Shown piece by piece: positions 50,156 through 61,800 of a stretch of DNA of 64,000 bases. Every line of letters begins with the position of its first letter. The stretch's first letter is position 1. The translations under genes and the position numbers were made by a program. The stretch comes from Ophthalmolycus amberensis (lineage: Eukaryota; Chordata; Actinopteri; Perciformes; Zoarcidae): the NCBI GenBank assembly GCA_024529925.1, contig JAFEUB010000436.1, forward strand, positions 62,001-126,000, written 5' to 3'. Below the pieces are notes generated by a model. It had not been told where the DNA came from and did no database searches. It was given only the letters and a program-made list of their open reading frames with translations.

Positions 50156-50173
50156 TGAAACTTGGCAGCCCTG
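50156..50173 (-). repeat. right terminal inverted repeat of the hAT-like element
   Basis: TGAAACTTGGCAGCCCTG; inverted match to 44967-44984 with one mismatch. Confidence 0.9.
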
Positions 50174-50179
50174 TTATTG
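50174..50179 (+). other. target-site duplication, right copy (TTATTG)
   Basis: Identical to 44961-44966. The inferred empty site reads ATATCTTTATTGTCTGTC. Confidence 0.8.
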
Positions 50180-50790
50180 TCTGTCACAGTGTGACCTCCG
50201 CAGAGGTAATTCACAGCCCATTATGCACTTCTTCCCAGCTGCCTGGGTTAATTAATATCAGTTGCATGGTGCAGACTGGTATAAAAGCTTCCTTTCAATT
50301 ATTCCTCCTGCTTCTGTCCTGCATGAACACTGCTGCACTGGCTTATTATTAACTGCACGGACCAACGGGCATGTCTGCATTGTAAATGAATATTAGAGAT
50401 TCTTGTTCCCTTTATTTCACCTCCGTCGTTGTTCATCAGAAGTCAGTCCTGTCTCCACGTACGCACATCTGCCATTCAAGACCGTGTGGATGGAACAGTG
50501 ACTGCGCCATCTTGTATTTTCTACTCTACACAGCTGATGCCAGGCTAACACTGCTAATGCTAATCTTTTCGGTTGGGCCCATGGGCTTACACTGCTTATG
50601 CTAATGCTTCATGTCCTCCTGCTAACGTGTCTGGGTGGTGGTTTGTCGTCACTGGTGGAATACCAAAGTATTTCCTAGCTGCGGTTTTAAGAGACGTTAA
50701 AAAATAAACAATGAGAGGATCAAGTTTAAAAAAGCGGTTTATTGTGGGAAAGAACAGATCATGAAAAGAGAAATCTTTGCAATACATAAC
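50180..50790. other. non-coding sequence, right flank of the hAT-like element
   Basis: About 50180-50400 is non-repetitive, carries 'ggttaattaatatca', 'gcattgtaaatgaatatta' and a TATAAAAG at 50280-50287, and may be a conserved block. The rest is unremarkable. Confidence 0.3.
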
Positions 50791-50794
50791 TAAA

Positions 50795-50915
50795 GTTGAC
50801 CAAATGTGGTCACTGTGGTTCACTGGTTGCAAAAATCCAAGATGGCGACGGCCAAATCGCCAAACTCGAGGCCTCAAAAGAGCAGTCCACAAACCAATGA
50901 GACGAGTATTTGATA
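50795..50915 (-). repeat. R1 repeat, 5' fragment, reversed
   Basis: 'ccaagatggcgacggcc', 'gccaaactcgaggcctcaaa' and 'gtccacaaaccaatgag' match the 5' half of R1 on the minus strand. Confidence 0.6.
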
Positions 50916-51079
50916 TTGATAACTAGACTTCTGGTATGTCCTTGAAATTGACATGTTTGCAACAACTCAGAGTAGAGGAACGTGACGGAGTGATTTCTCC
51001 AGCGATGAGTCCGCAGCGCCGTGGTGTCCGCAGTTCAGGGGGAATCCAATTATACCTTTACTTTGACGGCTGTCTCTCT

Positions 51080-51330
51080 TAATGCAGCCCCCGCTGTGCT
51101 GTTCCCATCTGCTGTTTGTACATAACGCAATCAGGAACTTTAGTTGAACACAGAATTCATTAATTATGCATGGCACCAAAATATTCCTCTTTGCAATTAT
51201 GCAAATTAATTTGAATAATGCGGGACTAAATTACAGCCATGTTGATGTTACACTGCTTTCAGAGAGCAGGACTTGTGACTTGTTCACGTACAATTAAAAG
51301 CTTATGCTGTTTCCATGAAATATGGATTTC
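51080..51330. promoter_or_regulatory. candidate conserved non-coding element
   Basis: Single-copy AT-rich block with 'gaattcattaattatgcatg', 'gcaattatgcaaattaattt' and 'gtacaattaaaagctta'. It contains several homeodomain-type TAATTA words and an octamer-like ATGCAAAT. It has no repeat homology within the window. The density of such words is what suggests a developmental enhancer. Confidence 0.3.
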
Positions 51331-51509
51331 TTTTTAATAAAAATGTTTTTCTATAAAACATGTAAATAAGTATATGCTTCAAATAAAATCACATGCATAG
51401 TGTCAGCAGTGTTATCGCGTTGATCCTCTTGACAATCATCACTCGTGCTCTGCAGTGTTTCACTATGAAGGTGTTCAATTCACAGAACACACAACCACAG
51501 ATGGATAAC

Positions 51510-53957
51510 CCACATCCCACACACACCTGGTGCCATAACCCACATCCCACACACACCTGGTGCCATAACCCACATCCCACACACACCTGATGCCATAACC
51601 CACATCCCACACACACCTGGTGCCATAACCCACATCCCACACACACCTGATGCCATAACCCACATCCCACACACACCTGATGCCATAACCCACATCCCAC
51701 ACACACCTGATGCCATAACCCACATCCCACACACACCTGATGCCATAACCCACATCCCACACACACCTGATGCCATAACCCACATCCCACACACACCTGG
51801 TGCCATAACCCACATCCCACACACACCTGATGCCATAACCCACATCCCACACACACCTGGTACCATAACCCACATCCCACACACACCTGGTGCCATAACC
51901 CACATCCCACACACACCTGGTGCCATAACCCACATCCCACACACACCTGGTGCCATAACCCACATCCCACACACACCTGGTGCCATAACCCACATCCCAC
52001 ACACACCTGATGCCATAACCCACATCCCACACACACCTGGTACCATAACCCACATCCCACACACACCTGGTGCCATAACCCACATCCCACACACACCTGA
52101 TGCCATAACCCACATCCCACACACACCTGGTGCCATAACCCACATCCCACACACACCTGATGCCATAACCCACATCCCACACATCTGATGCCATAACCCA
52201 CATCCCACACACCTGATGCCATAACCCACATCCCACACACCTGATGCCATAACCCACATCCCACACACCTGATGCCATAACCCACATCCCACACACCTGA
52301 TGCCATAACCCACATCCCACACACCTGATGCCATAACCCACATCCCACACACACCTGGTGCCATAACCCACATCCCACACACCTGATGCCATAACCCACA
52401 TCCCACACACACCTGATGCCATAACCCACATCCCACACACACCTGGTGCCATAACCCACATCCCACACACACCTGATGCCATAACCCACATCCCACACAC
52501 CTGATGCCATAACCCACATCCCACACACACCTGATGCCATAACCCACATCCCACACACACCTGGTGCCATAACCCACATCCCACACACACCTGGTGCCAT
52601 AACCCACATCCCACACACACCTGGTGCCATAACCCACATCCCACACACACACCTGGTGCCATAACCCACATCCCACACACACCTGGTGCCATAACCCACA
52701 TCCCACACACACCTGATGCCATAACCCACATCTCACACACACCTGGTGCCATAACCCACATCCCACACACACCTGATGCCATAACCCACATCCCACACAC
52801 ACCTGGTGCCATAACCCACATCCCACACACACCTGATGCCATAACCCACATCCCACACATCTGATGCCATAACCCACATCCCACACACCTGATGCCATAA
52901 CCCACATCCCACACACCTGATGCCATAACCCACATCCCACACACCTGATGCCATAACCCACATCCCACACACCTGATGCCATAACCCACATCCCACACAC
53001 CTGATGCCATAACCCACATCCCACACACACCTGGTGCCATAACCCACATCCCACACACCTGATGCCATAACCCACATCCCACACACACCTGATGCCATAA
53101 CCCACATCCCACACACACCTGGTGCCATAACCCACATCCCACACACACCTGATGCCATAACCCACATCCCACACACCTGATGCCATAACCCACATCCCAC
53201 ACACACCTGATGCCATAACCCACATCCCACACACACCTGGTGCCATAACCCACATCCCACACACACACCTGGTGCCATAACCCACATCCCACACACACCT
53301 GGTGCCATAACCCACATCCCACACACACCTGATGCCATAACCCACATCTCACACACACCTGGTGCCATAACCCACATCCCACACACCTGATGCCATAACC
53401 CACATCCCACACACCTGATGCCATAACCCACATCCCACACACACCTGGTGCCATAACCCACATCCCACGCACCTGATGCCATAACCCACATCCCACACAC
53501 ACCTGATGCCATAACCCACATCCCACACACACCTGGTGCCATAACCCACATCCCACACACACCTGATGCCATAACCCACATCCCACACACCTGATGCCAT
53601 AACCCACATCCCACACACACCTGATGCCATAACCCACATCCCACACACACCTGGTGCCATAACCCACATCCCACACACACCTGGTGCCATAACCCACATC
53701 CCACACACACCTGGTGCCATAACCCACATCCCACACACACACCTGGTGCCATAACCCACATCCCACACACACCTGGTGCCATAACCCACATCCCACACAC
53801 ACCTGATGCCATAACCCACATCTCACACACACCTGGTGCCATAACCCACATCCCACACACACCTGATGCCATAACCCACATCCCACACACACCTGATGCC
53901 ATAACCCACATCCCACACACCTGATGCCATAACCCACATCCCACACACACCTGGTGT
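51510..53957. repeat. 30/28-bp minisatellite array, roughly 80 copies
   Basis: The unit is CCCACATCCCACACACACCT then GRTGCCATAA; a 28-bp form lacks one CA. From 51541 to about 52160 units are strictly 30 bp; beyond that 30- and 28-bp forms alternate in blocks. Marker variants recur: CACATCTGA at about 52180 and 52856 (676 bp apart), ATCTCACAC at about 52731, 53346 and 53821, and a 32-bp unit at about 52645, 53265 and 53737. This shows duplication of multi-unit blocks. Nearly every unit contains CACCTG, an E-box. Minus-strand frames of up to 823 codons across it are artefacts. Confidence 0.97.
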
Positions 53958-54295
53958 CAGCACAAGCTGAGGAGATTCAACCTGTTGCTCTACTAAATGG
54001 AATGCATCAGTAAATCCTCCTCTGGTGAATTTAGAAGCGTTCTAACGTCATCTCGCTGACTCCTCCGCCTTCACACCCTCGCTGTGTTCACGGCCGCTCA
54101 TGTGAACTCGGTATCGATACAATGTCCTCTTCTGTGACAACAACAGAGTGAGTTTGTGTGCGCAGGCTTCTGCATCTCCATGTTTGAGTTCATGTGTCGG
54201 TGATCCTGCATTTTTCTACAACAAGAAAGAAAGCCATATGACATAAGAGCAATCTTCATTTGCCTGCGAGCATATGAGTGGAGCTAGAGAGAGAG
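53958..54295. other. non-coding sequence, nothing recognised
   Basis: No supported feature. Confidence 0.4.
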
Positions 54296-54296
54296 A

Positions 54297-54339
54297 GTGT
54301 GTGTGTGTGTGTGGGTGTGTGTGTGTGTGTGTGTGTGTT
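54297..54339. repeat. (TG)n microsatellite
   Basis: About 20 TG units with one GGG interruption; further CA tracts lie at 54511-54535. Confidence 0.95.
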
Positions 54340-54679
54340 TGCATGCTGAAGACACACTGAAACTTCAGCTATTTCTGAGAGTCCAATATTTTCCGCCACA
54401 GTCAACAGTTGCCTGGAGGCACAGAGGAAGCTCCCATTTGGCTCTGAGTCTACTCCTTCCTTCATAACCCCCCCGACTGCCAACACACACACTCACTCAA
54501 ATAAACACACAACACACACACACACACACACACACTCCTGGCCTCCTTGGGTATAATTAAGTATTTGGAGAAACTGCAGTCAATAAAACGGTCGACTCTT
54601 AACTTTGATCAAAGGGTTCGCTTACGAGTCTCTGGTGCACAGTGCTCTATATTTTACCAAGTGGGTCTAAAGAGATGAG

Positions 54680-54729
54680 ACACACACACACACACACGCA
54701 CACACACACACACACACACACTCACACTC
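54680..54729. repeat. (CA)n microsatellite
   Basis: CA units with one CGCA and one CTCA interruption. Confidence 0.95.
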
Positions 54730-55012
54730 ACAACAAGGCTTCATTCTGGTTCCTGAAAGTGGCTCTTTAAGTTTCCACCAGAGCAGAAAGCTGGAAGTGA
54801 AGCATGCCGTTCAGTACCACCGGTTCAGTACCACCTCACTCTCTTCTTCTTCTCTCTGTCTGTTTGAGGAGTCATTGCTGAATAAATAGTTCGACCCATT
54901 GACCCGGCCCACACACACTTAGTACAACACAGCTTCACAAGCAGAGCCTTAATTCAATTTACCTGCTCTGAATTATTCATGAGTGAAAATGGTTTCCACT
55001 GCACGCTGTCTT

Positions 55013-55014
<2 letters not shown>

Positions 55015-55050
<36 letters not shown>
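55015..55050. repeat. (TG)n microsatellite
   Basis: About 18 TG units. Confidence 0.95.
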
Positions 55051-55052
<2 letters not shown>

Positions 55053-58000
55053 CACCTATCTGCTTTATCACTAAATATTCCATCATGAATGTAAATGCCT
55101 CTGGATCTGTTTCTGTGTTCAGGAGGTTTTTTTGGAGAAAACATTGAAGCACTTTCTCGTTTCTATAACGGGCGACTGTGAAAGTCCCGTTTCTCAAAAC
55201 TGCTAATCTGATTCCTGATGCACACGTTTGGGGGCCACAGCCTTTAAGTCGCTGCCGTCTGAGAATTCTTCCAATTTAGTGATTTTTTTTTTTAAAGACT
55301 GTTTTGCGTCCAACACCGTGTGTCAGAGGAGGCTCAGCAGCCGTCACAGTGTTGCCCGTGTACGTGCATGTATGCTGTGATTCATGTAAATAGAACAAAT
55401 TAAACCTTTTTTTAACATGGCACCGTATGACTGCTCTCCGGTTTTAACAGCTGTTTGGCTTTTTAATGCCAGCAGATGGCGATCGGCGGGGCTCCTGCCC
55501 GGGACGGCTCCTTCATGGAGATTGATACGGGGCGTTTTACAGCAGCTGCAGAACACGCGACCTGTGCGGCATTGCATGAGGCTTATCGTGTCGAGGTCAC
55601 TCCGACTAATGAAGCCATCAACGCGGGTTTCTACGGACGGAGGAGCTGCTGACTATCCGTCCTTCAGTGTCCTCCGCTGCTGTTAGCTTTTAATCATAAG
55701 GATGAAGCTAACAGTCAGCCTGAAATACAAAGTGAAGCTGTGCTACCTCCTGATGTGAATGCCTGGTTGTGTGTGATGGGACTCTGCACAGCAGACATGT
55801 TGACAGGTGTTACTTAACGTGAATGGATGCTCTGTTCTAAGTGTCCCAGGAGCTCGTGACATGTCATGCACAGCACCGTGACCCCTGAACCTGAAGCATC
55901 ACTGATGTTGTGATTTACAGCGGTGCTTCTGTGCAACTCTGTCTATTTAAACTGCTGTCTCAATCATTTCTCCTGGCTCACGGTCGCAGTTTTAAACACG
56001 TCGTTAACGTTTTTAATTGAAACAAAAATGTAACAAAACATCACGGATTGGCTTCAAATAACTACGTTTATCAAGTTAAATAAGTGGAGGTTAGCTTCTG
56101 GTTTTCCTCGGGGCACAGACGGTGATATTTGTTTGACCCATCCATCGACCCCCGACCTCCTCCGGATGACGACCACATTAGAAAAGTGTCTCAGATATTC
56201 AAGTGTAATCTGGAGGAGAACACAATCCAAACATTTCATGTGAAAGCGTCCTCGGCACGCTGCATTGTGTCAAAGGGTTCGAGTGGTATGAAGGTACGCT
56301 GACCATCGCTGTGTTCTGATCAAACTGTCACGAGGTGCAAACACAAACCAGTGGCTGTAGTTTGATGTTGTGTTGATCGGTGGGGTTGTGTGTGTTTGCT
56401 TCAGGATTTATATTTGATTAAAAAACACCCAACCATACTTCTCTCACCAGATTACAGCGATTATCTTACTGCTGGTTGATTTACGGAGGTTCACAGTATT
56501 ACAATTCATTCAGGTAAAGAATTGAATTCGTTGAATGAGTAAGAACTGTGCAGCCACGTGGTGGTTAGTAATTGTCTGTACTGTGTGGCGCTGTGTTGTC
56601 AGTAGATTTGAACTCATAGTCAAGTTTAAGTATAAAATACAAAGTCATTCTATCCACCGGCTGCTGATTGATTCAGAGCAGAAAAGCTCAAATGATCTTC
56701 TGGAACTTGACCGTTTTGATGTTTTACTCTTTATCAATAAACCTCCTTAAAGTTAACTCACTTAAACCTTTTGGATGTTTTAGATTTTGTACTTGTTCAC
56801 ATATTTACTTTAATCTCTCATCAATATAATCCTATTTTCTGATACGGGGAATTAATCAATGACATAATGTTCCTCGATGGAAAGGTTTGACTGTTACTTT
56901 ATAACGGTGAGGTGTATTCTCTGTCAGTATGTCTCTCTCTTGTTGTTTTTCCTTGGTGTTGTAGTTCACTGCATGTCGTTCTTAATGAGGGTCGCCCCTC
57001 AATGGTCTCTGGAGCATCAATAAAGGTTGAATGAATATTCATTGTACCTGGGAGACTGCTTTGGGCAGACATGTAGTGATAATGATCCCCTGCCGACAGA
57101 AGACTGTGGCGGTGCTCTCTGTCTGGCACACGATGAAGACGGGATCAGCAGCTTCACAATAAACCGGCGGCAGCACAATAACGCGGCGTCCGGTGTTTCT
57201 GTTGCTGCAGCATTGAGATGAATGGTTATTAGTTTTTACCAATAAGAGAGACGTGTCAGTGGGAGTTGAGATGATTGTGATGCATCTTGGTAACTGCATT
57301 ACAGTGAGATGAAAGGACCTGTGACGCTGGGATGCTCTTCGGTTTGGCCGTCACAGAGACGTCTGTGTGGAAGCTGAAGCAGCCAGTATGTTGAGGATGA
57401 AAAGAGCTGCATGCAGCTTGAGAGCCACACATGTGGGGTTGATGTGTGGCCCTTTAACCGCAGTGAGAGCGTGGCCCTCGGCACAGTCTCAGGCAGCCAC
57501 TCGGTGCATTCAGTCCACCTCCAGGTCACACACAAGAGGAGAGTATAACGATGACCGGAGGCCATGTGATGCAGGGACGCTGAATCAGCCACAGCGGCAG
57601 TCCATGGACACGCATCCTCAGGAAGTACAGCGGGCACGAGGAGGGTCCATCGTAGAGGAGCTCCTCAAGGAAAGAGCTTCGTCAGGTTGTTGATTATCAG
57701 TGGAAGCAGAAAAACATACTTGTCTGATGGTTTTAGAGACCCCCGAAAATGTGCAATTGAGGCTTTTAGGGAAGTGTCAATATATCGTTGATTGGGGGCA
57801 CAGCATGACCAGGGACGTGATCTAAAAGCCTTCATTCCAACCTTTTCTATATCATGTTGTCATCTTGATTAAAGTGAAGCGCTCACACTTATTTAAGGTT
57901 ATTCTAGAGGTTAGAGTTAGCAGTCGGGTTGGGCCTCGCATTTCTCTCTTCTCAGGTGAAATGATGATTAACTAATAAAGCGTCGTCTCAGCAGTTCACA

Positions 58001-58403
58001 AGAGTCACGATTGCATAATTTAAAAAAGGCAAAATAAATAAATGAGCAGCAACGTGAGGACAAGACGATGATAAACGTCCGTGACAGGTGCTGCATCAGC
58101 ACATCACACACACACACACACACTGTTAATTAACACCGTCATTAACAAAGGCCTGTGCTCCCTACAGTGTTCACCTGTGGGATGTTACACTTAGTTTCCC
58201 TCTGCACATGATTATTCACTATTCCCTCTCTGTCCTTCTCCTCTCCCTCCATTCGGCTTTTCCTAAATCCACTCCTGTCCTCTTTTAGTCATTGTCTTCC
58301 GTCCCCTGAAGGATCTCTGCTCAGTTACACATCTGCTCGCTCCGTGTTCGTCTTTCTTTATTTCTGTCATCGCCGTTTCCGTCTCTACATCTTCCTCTTC
58401 GTT
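55051..58403. other. non-coding sequence, nothing recognised
   Basis: A (CA)n tract lies at about 58105-58123. About 55400-55680 is non-repetitive and GC-balanced and may be a conserved block. Frames of 60-112 codons lack splice borders or motifs. Confidence 0.35.
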
Positions 58404-58750
58404 TCTGTCACTGCTCTCTTCTTCTCTCCGACTCTTTATTTCTGTCACTGCTCTCTTCTTCTCTCCGACTCTTTATTTCTGTCACTGCTCTCTTCTTCTC
58501 TCCGACTCTTTATTTCTGTCACTGCTCTCTTCTTCTCTCCGACTCTTCGTTTCTGTCACTGCTCTCTTCTTCTCTCCGACTCTTTATTTCTGTCACTGCT
58601 CTCTTCTTCTCTCCGACTCTTTATTTCTGTCACTGCTCTCTTCTTCTCTCCGACTCTTTATTTCTGTCACTGCTCTCTTCTTCTCTCCGACTCTTTATTT
58701 CTGTCACTGCTCTCTTTTTCTCTCCGACTCTTTATTTCTGTCGTTGCTTT
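58404..58750. repeat. 37-bp CT-rich minisatellite, about nine copies
   Basis: The unit contains CGACTCTTTATTTCTGTCAC and TGCTCTCTTCTTCTCTC. One copy has TTCG for TTTA. The surrounding 58200-59300 is also pyrimidine-rich. The plus-strand 226-codon frame across it is a repeat artefact. Confidence 0.95.
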
Positions 58751-59690
58751 CTTCCACATTTATCTGATTTCCCTCCGCTGCGCTCTGCTTTCCTCCGTCC
58801 GTCTGGATTTCTGTCAGCCTCGTCTCTCTGCAGCCCGATTTACATTTCTTCAGACCTCTCAAATCCCTTCCTTTCGCTCTCTTTTATTTTCCATCTTTTT
58901 CTTCATCATTTATTCTTTTCACTGCTCTGCTGTTTCGCTCCTCGGTGTCTTGACCTTTCTCAGCTTACTTTGTGAATTCATGTATTGCATCGTCTCTGTA
59001 TCTTTGTGTCTCTGCATTGTTTGATCTCACTTGTTCCGTCTTTGTTTTCCTGTATTTGTTTCCTTGTTATTCTCCTCTCTCACACCTCCTGCATTATTCT
59101 GTCTTTGTCTTGTTTTTCCTCTTCCCTTCATGACCTCACTCCATTTTTTTTATTTCTTATGACTTTTCTTTCTGTAATTCTACATTTTCACTCTTTTCAC
59201 TCCTCTCTCTGAAGTTCCTCTTTCTTCTTTATCTCCATCCCTCATCCTCTCCTCCTGTCCTCCCCGTCTTTTCCATGATCAAGTGTTATTTCCCCCGTGG
59301 CGAGCGTTCACCTGAACTCACCGGCGGCGGCTGTTCTCCAGCCTCCTTGCATTAAAGCGGGGACGGAGCTAAACAAAGCTTCATTCTTTCTGACCTCTCC
59401 GGGTTCTCCTCCTCCTTCGAGAGAAGCTTTTCCCATTATCTTTTTGTCTCTTTTCTCTTTTGTTATTTTTCATTCTTTGACATTCTATCACATGAATTAG
59501 TGTCTGTTACAGATGTACAGTAGTTTGTCTTCATGTATCAATGCTTGCAATGGATTCATTTGAACAGTTTTCATCATTATTGTTTTTAGAAATGTCTCTG
59601 ACTGCAGCTGATCCACTTCTCTGCTCTTCATCAAAAAGCCCGGTGCCACCAACTCACAGACGCTTGGTCAGTCGCAGTTTTAAAGACCTG
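58751..59690. other. pyrimidine-rich non-coding sequence
   Basis: Strong C/T bias on the plus strand up to about 59500; no gene recognised. Confidence 0.4.
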
Positions 59691-60600
59691 GTAAATGTTG
59701 TGAAATTCAAAAAAACTTACTTGTTAGAGGGTTAGGAAAACATTGTAGTTTGGTTTCAAATAAGTACATTGTTATGTTAGGCTACGTCACGCTGTTACGT
59801 CATGCTGTTACGTTACATTGATATTCCATGGTGCTGTTATCTTACGTTGTTACCTTACGTTCTTACGCTTCTTACGTGTATGACGTGTGTGACGTGTGTG
59901 ACGTGTGTGACGCTATGTTGTGACGCTACGTTGACGCTACGTTGACGCTACGTTGTGACGCTACGTTGTGACGCTACGTTGTGACGCTACGTGGTGACGC
60001 TACGTGGTGACGCTACGTGGTGACGCTACGTGGTGACGCTACGTGGTGACGCTACGTGTGACGCTTCGTTGTGACGCTACGTTGTGACGCTACGTTGTGA
60101 CGCTACGTTGTGACGCTACGTTGTGACGCTACGTTGTGACGCTACGTTGTGACGCTACGTTGTGACGCTACGTGTGTGACGCTACGTGGTGACGCTACGT
60201 GGTGACGCTACGTGTGTGACGCTACGAGTGTGACGCTAGGTTGTGACGCTAGGTTGTGACGCTAGGTTGTGACGCTAGGTTGTGACGCTATGTTGACGCA
60301 CGTTATGTTTTCATTTTAACACAAACCATGATGTTTTTTCTAACCTACCCAAGTACTTTTGTTCCCTAAATCCAACCAATCGTTTCACAATGTTGGCATT
60401 GTGTTTTTCCGTGCAATATCCTGAAATATGTTTTTGTTTCAGAAACGTTGACATTTAACGTATCCGTGGTTTGCAGAAACGTACACTGCCAAAAACAATT
60501 CTGCTGTCGGTCATAAATCAGCAGACTAAACCACAACAGATATGAAGCCGGGTCAGTCGAAAAGTGACCTGACACATTTCATAAAGACTGTCATGTGATC
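59690..60600. repeat. degraded foldback-type repeat holding a TGACG array
   Basis: The left arm at about 59700-59775 ('gttagagggttaggaaaaca', 'gtagtttggtttcaaat') is matched in reverse by the right arm at about 60300-60375 ('caaaccatgatg', 'ttttctaacctacc'). The arms are diverged. The tandem array lies between them. Confidence 0.45.
59877..60302. repeat. 13-bp minisatellite (GTGACGCTACGTT type), about 32 copies
   Basis: The unit varies at its end (CGTT, CGTGG, CGTGT, AGGTT) and is grouped in blocks of like variants. The left edge grades into GTGTGACGT units and a looser TGTTACGT run from about 59780. Each unit has two CpGs and a TGACG half-site of the CRE/AP-1 type. Confidence 0.96.
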
Positions 60601-60602
60601 TT

Positions 60603-61059
60603 ATCGATGTGATTTATTTTGAATGTGAATGAAAAGTAAAGAGGCTGCAGTCCGTACTGTAGAACCGGTGGCCTACTTCATCCAGAGACAACTTTCCAGT
60701 CAAAGAAGAGAAAAGAACATTTAGAAAGAACTGAGAAGGAAATGTACTCACATTCTCTATTCTGTAGCCTGCAGCCTGTACTCAGCGTCAATAAGGAGCA
60801 CTAATTGTCACCTCAAGTGCATTTATGTTTTAAATCCTCACTTTCTATGATTGGCTTAACACTGTGAACTTGCATTGAACTTCATTTCCCCTTAAGTTTT
60901 CCCACATGTAGAAAAGAAGTTGAAGAAACGGAACATTTTTACGAGCCTCTCCAGTCGGAGGTTTCCTTCATCTCTCGGCTGTGGTTTGATATTTGAGCTG
61001 AGGAAAATATTTCTCTGCTCTGCGATGCATTTACACCTGAAGTGCTGTTTTGTTCCCAC
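60603..61059. other. non-coding sequence, nothing recognised
   Basis: No supported feature. Confidence 0.4.
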
Positions 61060-61320
61060 AGTGCGATTACATTAGCATTAAAGATTGGGATGCCTAAAGC
61101 CTCCTATTAGCCCCATTATCCTGTTAGCGAGCGTGGCGTATTTGATGCCATCGAAAAAGCTTTTAATCTTGACTTTCATTTAAAATGCAGCGAGCTGAAT
61201 GAGAGCAAAGCCTCGCCGATCTAATCACATTACAGAACCGCTTCCTGTTTGGGATAATGTCTGGGCTTTAACGGCTCAAAATATGTTGAATAATAAATGT
61301 TTTCATTAAGGAGAGAATAT
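61060..61320. promoter_or_regulatory. candidate conserved non-coding element
   Basis: Single-copy block with 'gcgattacattagcattaaa', 'gccccattatcctgttagcg', 'gcttttaatcttgactttca' and 'cgccgatctaatcacattac'. It is dense in TAAT/ATTA and GATTA words and free of repeats. The pattern is enhancer-like; no alignment was possible. Confidence 0.3.
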
Positions 61321-61519
61321 TCCACCTCTGGGGGATCGTTTCAGTCTGATGTTCTCAGGTGGAACTGAGAGAGAGGAAATGTTTAGCATCCTGTAACAGC
61401 TGCCAACTAAACAGACAGAAAATGAAGAGGCTGACGGTATTGTCAGTTTTGGACGTGACGGGGACGACGTGTCAGTTTGAGCTCATTATAGCATAAGGTT
61501 CTTTCAAAATAAACTTCCA

Positions 61520-61800
61520 TGTTCACAGGAAACGTGCAGTACATGCATACAGCGTCTTTTCAAAAATAAAGTTCCAGTTTAGGTTTACTTAGAACCACTT
61601 AGTTTGAAAAACAAAACTTGGTTTTACTCTTTGATTGAAATAAGTATGTTTATTCATTAAGTAACTACGCTTTACGTTACCAAATTACAGTAAAATAATG
61701 CGACTTTTGGCTACACCGGGACACAAACAGTGGTCTCCTGGGTGAAAGTCTTATGTTTATTTTAGCCGACTCCACTGTGGCCAGAGGTGTTGTGTTTTTG
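61520..61800 (+). repeat. dispersed repeat fragment, family R4
   Basis: 'caaaaataaagttccagttt', 'aacttggttttactc' and 'gtctcctgggtgaaagtctt' share layout with 37785-38030 and with 62890-63060. Confidence 0.45.

Larger units (their letters stand above)
44967..50173 (+). mobile_element. complete hAT-like DNA transposon, 5.2 kb, with intact multi-exon transposase
   Basis: The left end CAGGGCTGCCAAGTCTCA is matched in inverted orientation by the right end (reverse complement CAGGGCTGCCAAGTTTCA): 17 of 18 bases. A direct TTATTG flanks both sides. Inside is one plus-strand gene of ten coding exons. The left subterminal region (44981-45060) carries several TCACGC/GCGTGA words, likely transposase contact sites. 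About 45425-45650 looks like an unrelated fish repeat ('aaggaacactccaccg') inserted in the leader. hAT elements move by cut-and-paste through a DDE transposase and start with CAGGG-like ends, which fits. The usual hAT duplication is 8 bp, so 6 bp is unusual. Intact ends and gene suggest recent activity. Confidence 0.9.

Noticed and set aside
51389..53950. Minus-strand open frames of 405-823 codons (Cys/Gly/Trp/Val/Met repeats)
   Set aside because: They are translations of the 30/28-bp minisatellite; the unit has no stop codons in these frames and nothing gene-like flanks it.
58344..59024. 226-codon Ser/Leu/Phe-rich plus-strand frame resembling a membrane protein
   Set aside because: It runs through the 37-bp CT-rich array and pyrimidine-rich flank; hydrophobicity comes from T/C bias.
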